Source: DASYUM01 sp036001225
Lineage (GTDB): Bacteria > Methylomirabilota > Methylomirabilia > Rokubacteriales > DASRDR01
NCBI GenBank assembly: GCA_036001225.1
Contig: DASYUM010000281.1
Coordinates: forward strand, 1 to 20,608
Direction: 5' to 3'
Length of the DNA: 20,608 nt
The position numbers were made by a program, and so were the translations under genes. The stretch's first letter is position 1. Every line of letters begins with the position of its first letter. The notes beneath the pieces were generated by a model. It did no database searches. It had not been told where the DNA came from and saw only the letters and a program-made list of their open reading frames with translations. Positions 15,370-20,608 of the stretch are shown here, in pieces.

Positions 15370-16211
15370 TTCTCGGTCTCGATCAAGCCCTTGATGAACC
15401 ACCGCTGCATGAGCACGACCACCGCCACCGGCGGCAGCATGGCCAGCACGACGGTGGCCATCACCAGGTTCCACTCGGCGGCGGCGTCGCCGGTGGGCGT
15501 CATCCGCTTGATCCCCATGACGATGGTGGCCATGCTCTCGTCGGTCGTCATGAGGAGCGGCCACAGGTACTGGTTCCAGCCGTAGATGAAGAGGATCAGG
15601 AACAGGGCCGCCACGTTGGTCCGGGACAGGGGGACCAGGATGGAGGCGAAGAAACGGAGCGGCCCGGCGCCGTCGATGCGGGCTGCCTCGGCCAGCTCCT
15701 CGGGCACGGTGAGGAAGAACTGCCGGAAGAGAAACGTCGCGGTCGCCGACGCGATCAGCGGCACCGTGAGGCCGAGATAGGAGTTGAGCAGGCCGAGGTC
15801 GGCCACCACCTTGAAGGTGGGCATGATCCGGACCTCGACCGGCAGCATCAGGGTCAGGAAGATCGTCCAGAAGCAGGCCATGCGCAGCGGGAACCGGAAG
15901 TAGACGATGGCGTAGGCCGACAGGATCGAGATCGCGATCTTGCCCACGGCGATGGCGACGGCCATCACCAGGCTGTTCCAGAGCATGGTGCCGACCCCGG
16001 TGCCGGCGGTCACCCGGGCGCCGATCCGCAAGACCCGCGCGTAGTTCTCGACCAGGTGGCTGCCGAACCAGAGGGGAACGCGGCCGAAGAGGTCGGGGGC
16101 GGCGTGGGTCGAGGCGACCAGCGTCACCCAGATCGGGAAGGCGACGACGAGAACGCCGAGACCGAGGACGGCGTGGGTGGTCAGGGTGAGTCCTCGCTGC
16201 CGTTCGACCAT
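15366..16211 (-). CDS. ugpE: sn-glycerol-3-phosphate ABC transporter permease UgpE
   Basis: This is the second membrane subunit of the glycerol-3-phosphate importer. The 281 residues contain about six helices and the MalG-type EAA loop ELAEAARIDGAGPLRFFASI near residue 170. It ends in QRWFIKGLIETEK; the W/FxxGxxxGA/K-type tail is usual for this family. The ATG at 16211 directly follows the ugpA stop (TGA then ATG), and its own stop overlaps the lipoprotein GTG. Pairing with UgpA and a UgpB that keeps the glycerol-3-phosphate residues supports the name. Confidence 0.95.
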   Translation of the reverse strand: MVERQRGLTLTTHAVLGLGVLVVAFPIWVTLVASTHAAPDLFGRVPLWFGSHLVENYARVLRIGARVTAGTGVGTMLWNSLVMAVAIAVGKIAISILSAYAIVYFRFPLRMACFWTIFLTLMLPVEVRIMPTFKVVADLGLLNSYLGLTVPLIASATATFLFRQFFLTVPEELAEAARIDGAGPLRFFASILVPLSRTNVAALFLILFIYGWNQYLWPLLMTTDESMATIVMGIKRMTPTGDAAAEWNLVMATVVLAMLPPVAVVVLMQRWFIKGLIETEK

Positions 16212-17093
16212 TCAGTAGACCACCCGGTGCTCGATGTAGCGGAACTGGACCACGGTGAGCGCCATGACGATCGCCATCAGGATCACCGACTGGGCGGCCG
16301 ACCCCCCGAAGTCTAACCCGATGAACCCGTCATTGAACACCTTGTAGACGAGCGTCTCGGTGGCCTTGGCCGGCCCGCCGGCGGTGACGGCGTGGATGAT
16401 GCCGAAGGTGTCGAAGAAGGCGTAGACGATGTTGACGACGACCAGGAAGAACGTGGTCGGCGACAGGAGCGGAAAGACGATCCGCCAGAAGCGCCGGGCG
16501 GGGCCGGCCCCGTCGATGGCGGCGGCCTCGATCACCGCCTTGGGGATCCCCTGGAGGCCGGCCAGGAAGAAGAGGAAGTTATAGCTGATCTGCTTCCAGG
16601 CGGCGGCGACGATCACCAGCAGGAGGGCCTGGCCGCCGTTGAGCTGGTAGTTCCAGCCGTAGCCGAGGCCCCGCAGGAGGTAGGCCACGATGCCGACCGT
16701 CGGGTGGAAGAGGAAGAGCCACAGCACGCCGGCCACCGCCGGTGCCACCGCGTAGGGCGCGATGAGGATCGTCTTGTAGGCGACCCCGCCCTTGACCACC
16801 CGGTCGGCCATGACCGCCAGCAGGAGTGCTGCGCCGAGGGCGAGGGCGGCGGTCGCCAGGCTGAAGAGCACGGTGACCTGGAAGGCGTGGAGGTAGCTCG
16901 GATCGGCGAGGAGTCGCTCGAAATTCTCGAACCAGACGAACCGCGTGGAGAGCCCGAACGCGTCCTGCAGGAGGACGGACTGCACGAGGGCCTGGCCGGC
17001 CGGCCAGATGAAGAAGACGAGGGTGATGGCGAGCTGCGGCAGCACCAGCAGGTAGGGCAGCACCCGGTGCTGGAAGACGACCCGCTTGTGCAT
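16212..17093 (-). CDS. ugpA: sn-glycerol-3-phosphate ABC transporter permease UgpA
   Basis: This is the first membrane subunit of the importer, 293 residues with about six helices. The short cytoplasmic start (MHKRVVFQHRVLPYLLVLPQ) is typical of UgpA. The EAA loop reads VIEAAAIDGAGPARRFWRIVFP near residue 195-216 and is preceded by the LAGLQGIPK segment. A conserved periplasmic part contains FDTFGIIHAVTAGGPAKATE. The ATG at 17093 has no clear ribosome binding site, which may lower its output relative to ugpB. A 172-nt gap with two hairpins lies between ugpB and this gene, while ugpE follows without any gap. Confidence 0.95.
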   Translation of the reverse strand: MHKRVVFQHRVLPYLLVLPQLAITLVFFIWPAGQALVQSVLLQDAFGLSTRFVWFENFERLLADPSYLHAFQVTVLFSLATAALALGAALLLAVMADRVVKGGVAYKTILIAPYAVAPAVAGVLWLFLFHPTVGIVAYLLRGLGYGWNYQLNGGQALLLVIVAAAWKQISYNFLFFLAGLQGIPKAVIEAAAIDGAGPARRFWRIVFPLLSPTTFFLVVVNIVYAFFDTFGIIHAVTAGGPAKATETLVYKVFNDGFIGLDFGGSAAQSVILMAIVMALTVVQFRYIEHRVVY

Positions 17094-17149
17094 TGAGCCG
17101 TCCGGCTAGGAGCGCCCGGCCCGCCGACTCGGGCCTTGTCGGAGTGATC

Positions 17150-17218
17150 GAGCGCCGCGGACTGACACGGTCGCCAACGGTTGGTGGTCCCGCCCCGAGC
17201 GGCGGCTTTTGCCGCCGC
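17150..17218 (-). repeat. Repeat family B, copy 3
   Basis: The core hairpin at 17199-17218 has arms GCGGCGGC and GCCGCCGC with a TTTT loop. On the minus strand the flank continues CTCGGGGCGGGACCACCAAC, then CGTTGGCGACC, as in the copies near 6490 and 6351. It lies between ugpB and ugpA, downstream of a family D hairpin. Confidence 0.7.
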
Positions 17219-17234
17219 AGCCTCGGGGGGGCAT

Positions 17235-17260
17235 CGGGGGGGTGTTCCGACACCCCCCCG
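17235..17260 (-). terminator. Strong hairpin just after the ugpB stop (family D)
   Basis: An 11-bp perfect stem (17235-17245 with 17250-17260) closes a 4-nt loop and begins 5 nt after the ugpB TAG. It matches the hairpin at 6622-6649 in loop, stem core (GGGGTGT/ACACCCC) and distance from the stop. Because ugpA and ugpE lie downstream, it more likely protects ugpB mRNA or partly terminates than stops all transcription. Confidence 0.6.
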
Positions 17261-17265
17261 AGAGA

Positions 17266-18591
17266 CTATCGGTTGGCGCGCTCGAACTGCCGCAGCAGCT
17301 CGTTCCCCCGCTTCACCGCACCGTCGAGCCCCTCCTTGGCCGTCTTCTTCCCCGCCCACACCCCCTCGAGCTCGTCGTCGATGGCGTCGCGGATCTGGAC
17401 GAAATTGCCGAGCCGGAGGCCTTTGGAGTTGTCGGTGGGCGGCTTGTTGTTGAGCTGGCGGATGGGGATGTCGGTGCCGGGGTTCTTCTCGTAGTAACCC
17501 TGCTTCTTGGTGAGCTCGTAGGCGGCCAGCGTGATGGGCAGGTACCCGGTCCGCTGGTGGGACGCCGCCTGGACTTCGGGCGAGGAGACGTAGGTGAAAA
17601 ACTTCGCCACCCCCTGGTACTCGACCGGCTTGTGGCCGGACAGGACCCACAGGGTGGCCCCGCCGATGATCGAGTTCTGGGGCGCGCCGGCCACGTCGGG
17701 CCAGTAGGGCAGCATCCCGATCCCGAACTCGAACTTTCCCTGGGTCGCCTTCACGAAGCCGGCGTAGGCCGCCGAGGAGGCCAGGAACATCCCGCACTCG
17801 CCGGTGGCGAACTTCGGATTGGCGTCGCCGCGGCGGCCGCCGTAGTCGAAGAGCTTGGTCTTCTGCCACTCGGCGAGCTGCTGGACGAGCCGGAGGTGGA
17901 GCGGGCCGTTGAACAGCAGCTCGGTATCGAGGCCGGCGAAGCCGTTCTGCTTGCTGGCGAAGGGGACGTTGTGCCAGGCCGAGTAGTTCTCGAGCAGGAT
18001 CCACTGCTGCCACTGCGTCGAGAACCCGCAGGGATAACCGCCGGCCTGGATCTTCTTCGCGTACTCGCCCATCTCGGACCAAGTCCGGGGCGGCTTGGCG
18101 GTGTCGAGACCCGCCTTCTTGAAGGCGTCCTTGTTGTAGTAGAGGACAGGCGTGGAGCTGTTGAGCGGCAACGAGAGCATCTTGCCGTCGGCGGTCGTGT
18201 AGTAGCCGGTCACCGCCGGCAGGTAGGCCTTGGGATCGAACTTCTCGCCGGCCTCGGCCATGAGCTGGTAGACGGGCTTGATGGCGCCCTTGGCCGCCAT
18301 CATGGTGGCGGTGCCGACCTCGAAGACCTGCACGATGTGCGGCTGCTGCTTGGCCCGGAAGGCCGCGATGGCTCCCGTCATGACCTCGGTGTAGTTGCCC
18401 TTGTACACGGCGTTGACGCGGTACTCGGTCTGAGACTTGTTGAAGCCGGTGGCGAGTTCGTCCACCCACTCGCCGAGCGCGCCGTCCATCGCGTGCCACC
18501 ACTGGATCTCGGTCGCGGCCTGTGCCCCGGGGGGGCTGATTGCGAGCAGCAACGCCGCGAGCGCACCGACCAGAACGGGCGGGACTCTCAT
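17266..18591 (-). CDS. ugpB: sn-glycerol-3-phosphate-binding periplasmic protein UgpB
   Basis: UgpB captures glycerol-3-phosphate and glycerophosphocholine for import. The 441-residue precursor starts with a signal peptide (cleaved near AQA, residue 25). Ligand-region motifs known from E. coli UgpB are all present: YKGNYTE, VFEVGTATMM, NSSTPVLYYNKDAFKKAGLD, the aromatic WQQWILLENYSAW, the segment IGGATLWVL, RTGYLPIT and GLRLGNFVQIRD. The closing VKRGNELLRQFE is also typical. The ATG at 18591 is preceded by GGGAGG at a 7-8 nt spacing, the best ribosome binding site in the locus. It follows glpD by 54 nt containing a promoter-like TATAGT and is followed by a strong hairpin, both consistent with higher expression than ugpA and ugpE. 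Confidence 0.97.
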   Translation of the reverse strand: MRVPPVLVGALAALLLAISPPGAQAATEIQWWHAMDGALGEWVDELATGFNKSQTEYRVNAVYKGNYTEVMTGAIAAFRAKQQPHIVQVFEVGTATMMAAKGAIKPVYQLMAEAGEKFDPKAYLPAVTGYYTTADGKMLSLPLNSSTPVLYYNKDAFKKAGLDTAKPPRTWSEMGEYAKKIQAGGYPCGFSTQWQQWILLENYSAWHNVPFASKQNGFAGLDTELLFNGPLHLRLVQQLAEWQKTKLFDYGGRRGDANPKFATGECGMFLASSAAYAGFVKATQGKFEFGIGMLPYWPDVAGAPQNSIIGGATLWVLSGHKPVEYQGVAKFFTYVSSPEVQAASHQRTGYLPITLAAYELTKKQGYYEKNPGTDIPIRQLNNKPPTDNSKGLRLGNFVQIRDAIDDELEGVWAGKKTAKEGLDGAVKRGNELLRQFERANR

Positions 18592-18607
18592 GGCCTGACC
18601 TCCCAGT

Positions 18608-18639
18608 CGTTCGTTAGCGTTAGCCGGGCCATTACTATA
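18608..18639 (-). promoter_or_regulatory. Candidate promoter and short direct repeats before ugpB
   Basis: On the minus strand TATAGT (18639-18634) resembles a -10 box and lies about 43 nt before the ugpB ATG. The -35 region, within glpD, is poor. Just downstream the plus strand reads TCGTTCGTTAGCGTTAGC, three CGTT units at short spacing, which could be an operator. No known GlpR site is recognised. Confidence 0.3.
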
Positions 18640-18645
18640 GCGCGC

Positions 18646-20268
18646 TCACTGGCGGAAGCGCAGCCCCTGGCGGACGACGGCGTGGTAGGCGTTCAGCTCG
18701 GCCTCGATCCGTCGGGGGCTCCAGCCCAGGAGCGCCCCCATCCGTTGGGCGACGCCGGCCGCGCAATCGAGGCCGAGGCAGGGGCCGGTGCCGATGCCGG
18801 TGCGCCGGAGCAGGAAGTCCTGCAGGGAGACGGTCAACTCCGTCTCCACCGCCCAGTGGAGCTGGGCGACGATGTCGGGCGCGCTCTTGCAGAGCCGCTC
18901 CGTCCCTCCCGGCAGGCGCCGGGCGAGGTCGAGGACCGCGCTGGCTCGGCGTCCGTAGGTCGCCGTCAGCGCCTCGACCTGGCCCGGCTCCAGCCCCGAG
19001 GCGCGCACCGCCTCCGTCACGTCCAACCACGCCCGGACCTCGAGGGCGCCGGCCTCTTCGTCCGAGCCGTCGAGGGCCAGGCGCGCCGTGCGGCTTGCGC
19101 CCCCCTTGCCCAGGCGGCGGGCGATCTCATCGCCGACGCGTTGGGCGAGGCTGCGGAAGCAGGTGAGCTTCGTCCCGGTGATGGAGAGGAATCCCTCGTC
19201 GGGCCCCTCGGCGATCACGCGGTGCTGGCGGGACACGGCGGAGGCACGCTTGCCGACCTCATAGGTGAGCGGACGGATCCCGGCGTAGGTGTAGACGATG
19301 TTCGCCTCGGTCACTCGGGGATCGGGGAGGACGCGCCGGGTCTCGGCGAGCAGGTAGGCCACGTCGTCGGGCGTCGCCCACACCCGGTCGGGGCTGTCGT
19401 CGAAATCGGTGTCGGTGGTCCCCACCAGCGAGAAGTCGCGCCAGGGAATCACGAAGACCATCCGGTCGTCGTGAGTCGAGAGATAGACGGCGCGGTCGGT
19501 CAGGCGGGGCAGCACGAGGTGGGCCCCCTTGGTCGTCCGCACGAGCCGCGTGCCCTTCTCCCAGATGCCGGCCAGCTCGCGGACCCGATCCACCCAGGGC
19601 CCGGTCGCGTTGACGAGCATCCGCCCGGTCACCGTGAGGACGTCGCTGCCGACCAGATCGCGCACCCGGACCGCCCACCCGCCCCCCGGCCGCGGCCGGA
19701 ACTCCTCGGCCTGGGCGTAGTTGAGCGCGTGAGCGCCGGCGCGCCGGGCGGCGAGCACGTTCTCCAGGCAGAGCCGCTCGGGCGAGAGCAGGAGATCGTC
19801 GAAGTAGTAGCCGGCGCCCAGCAGATCCTGGGGGCGGAGGGTCGGCTCCATCGCCAGCGCCTCCGCGCGGCCGAGCGTGCGGTACCGCTCGGTGCGCTTC
19901 CCCGGGGTGAGGAGGTCATAGAGGCGGAGGCCGATCCGGACCTTGATGAGGTTGCGGGTGCCGCCCTGGTAGACCGGCACCAGGAAGGGGAGCGGGCGGA
20001 CCAGGTGGGGCGCCAGCCGGGCCAGCGTCTCGCGCTCCCGAAGCGATTCGCGGACGAGCGCGAAGTCGCGCAGCTCGAGGTAGCGGAGGCCGCCGTGAAT
20101 CAGCTTGGAGGAGCGCGAGGTGGTGCCGGAGGCGAAGTCGCCCTTCTCGATCAGGACGCAGGAGAGCCCCCGGAGGGCCAGCTCCCGGGCTACCCCGGCA
20201 CCGGCCATGCCGCCGCCGACGATGATGGCGTCGAAGATCTCGCGCTCGAGCGCGGTGAGACGCGTCAT
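18646..20268 (-). CDS. glpD: Aerobic glycerol-3-phosphate dehydrogenase
   Basis: GlpD oxidises glycerol-3-phosphate to dihydroxyacetone phosphate with FAD and feeds electrons to the quinone pool at the inner membrane. The 540-residue protein opens with the FAD-binding GGGMAGAG at residues 18-25, an acidic Glu41 closing the second strand, and the family block SGTTSRSSKLIHGGLRYLE. Other family segments are NATGPWVDRV, TKGAHLVLPR, DDRMVFVIPW, GTTDTDF and the late ITGTKLTCFRSLAQ. A C-terminal helical domain has the FLLRRTGIG and LGLDCA segments. The ATG at 20268 overlaps the preceding phosphatase stop as ATGA. It is encoded with ugp genes and glpK, closing the pathway to central metabolism. Confidence 0.97.
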   Translation of the reverse strand: MTRLTALEREIFDAIIVGGGMAGAGVARELALRGLSCVLIEKGDFASGTTSRSSKLIHGGLRYLELRDFALVRESLRERETLARLAPHLVRPLPFLVPVYQGGTRNLIKVRIGLRLYDLLTPGKRTERYRTLGRAEALAMEPTLRPQDLLGAGYYFDDLLLSPERLCLENVLAARRAGAHALNYAQAEEFRPRPGGGWAVRVRDLVGSDVLTVTGRMLVNATGPWVDRVRELAGIWEKGTRLVRTTKGAHLVLPRLTDRAVYLSTHDDRMVFVIPWRDFSLVGTTDTDFDDSPDRVWATPDDVAYLLAETRRVLPDPRVTEANIVYTYAGIRPLTYEVGKRASAVSRQHRVIAEGPDEGFLSITGTKLTCFRSLAQRVGDEIARRLGKGGASRTARLALDGSDEEAGALEVRAWLDVTEAVRASGLEPGQVEALTATYGRRASAVLDLARRLPGGTERLCKSAPDIVAQLHWAVETELTVSLQDFLLRRTGIGTGPCLGLDCAAGVAQRMGALLGWSPRRIEAELNAYHAVVRQGLRFRQ

Positions 20269-20608
20269 CGTCCGTCAGGGGGGGAGTCCCCGCCACTCCC
20301 CCCCTGGACCCCTCTACCGGGGGGCCGACTCTCGTCGGTCACCAGGTCGTCCAAGGATTCGATGACGTGGTCCGGCCGCCAGCGGGCGATGGCCGGGTCG
20401 CCGGCCGCCGTGATGCCGGTCAGCACCAGGATCGTCCGGAGGCCCGCCGCCTTGCCCATCGCGATGTCGGTCTCCAGCCGGTCGCCGACGATCGCGCAGT
20501 CCGCGGGCGGCAAGCCGAGCCGCTCGAGGGCGACGGCGAGCATGATGGGGGACGGCTTGCCCACGATCGGCTCCACCCGGCAGCCGGTCACCGCCTCGAC
20601 GGCGGCGA
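20265..20608 (-). CDS. HAD-superfamily phosphatase, NagD/PGP-like (partial, N-terminus outside window)
   Basis: Only the C-terminal 114 or so residues are visible. They contain the HAD motif III lysine in PIVGKPSPIML and motif IV VGDRLETDIAMGKAAGL, both typical of class IIA HAD hydrolases (NagD, phosphoglycolate phosphatase, glycerol-3-phosphate phosphatase). Known relatives dephosphorylate glycerol-3-phosphate, so a role beside glpD is plausible. The domain seems to end at VIESLDDLV. The last 24 residues, from TDESRPPG to the stop, are Gly/Pro/Ser-rich and are encoded entirely by a family A hairpin repeat, suggesting the stop was captured from an inserted or invading repeat. The gene overlaps glpD by 4 nt. 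Confidence 0.88.
   Translation of the reverse strand, partial: AAVEAVTGCRVEPIVGKPSPIMLAVALERLGLPPADCAIVGDRLETDIAMGKAAGLRTILVLTGITAAGDPAIARWRPDHVIESLDDLVTDESRPPGRGVQGGSGGDSPPDGR
20278..20330 (-). repeat. Family A double-hairpin repeat, copy 3, inside the phosphatase tail
   Basis: A perfect 10-bp stem pairs 20278-20287 (GGGGGGGAGT) with 20295-20304 (ACTCCCCCCC) around a 7-nt loop. CCCC/GGGG pairing follows at 20310-20325. On the minus strand GGGGTCCAGG..GGGGAGTGG..GGGACTCCCC closely matches the copy near 343-390. Unlike the other copies, this one is translated as the C-terminal tail of the HAD phosphatase. Confidence 0.75.

Overview
The window is GC-rich throughout and every gene reads on the minus strand, so transcription runs from high to low coordinates. 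No tRNA, rRNA, CRISPR array, transposase or phage gene is visible. A SurA-type chaperone with a lipobox and several lipoproteins or exported proteins point to a diderm bacterium. Very high GC, a Rex repressor, an F0-only atp cluster and an mfd-surA pairing suggest a Methylomirabilota/Rokubacteria-like or deltaproteobacteria-like soil lineage. That placement is an inference and was not tested against any database.

Layout from right to left, in transcription order. (1) 20608-12000 is a glycerol-3-phosphate and glycerophosphodiester locus: a HAD-family phosphatase (partial), glpD, ugpB, ugpA, ugpE, an uncharacterised lipoprotein, a secreted glycerophosphodiester phosphodiesterase (ugpQ-like), glpK, and a small exported protein of unknown function. 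Most junctions are fused (GTGA or ATGA overlaps, or TGA directly followed by ATG). A hairpin at 11896-11916 may end the unit. (2) 11707-6655 is a second ABC transport operon: a binding protein, a PdxA-family dehydrogenase, an ATPase and a fused two-domain permease. The transporter resembles ferric-type systems, but its binding protein and the PdxA member suggest an organic acid or phosphorylated solute. (3) 6231-4444 holds the membrane part of the ATP synthase (atpZ-like, atpI-like, atpB, atpE). It is followed by the redox repressor rex, then mfd, then the start of a surA-like gene that leaves the window.

In the first locus the secreted phosphodiesterase would release glycerol-3-phosphate from lipid head groups. 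UgpBAE would import it or its diesters, GlpK would phosphorylate glycerol, and GlpD would pass electrons to quinone. No UgpC ATPase is present. In the third region a Rex-like operator lies just upstream of the atp genes, which would couple NADH/NAD+ status to ATP synthase expression.

The least expected content is a set of short GC-rich repeats between genes. One family forms a two-hairpin module at three gene ends (343-390, 10503-10550, 20278-20330). A second family carries an 8-bp hairpin whose three copies differ in sequence but stay paired (6388-6406, 6521-6539, 17199-17218). A third family of about 58 nt is tandemly duplicated upstream of the second ABC operon and occurs once more just downstream of it. 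A fourth is a hairpin with a TCGG-type loop placed a few bases after two different stop codons. These look like genome-wide intergenic elements, possibly mobile and possibly acting on mRNA ends.
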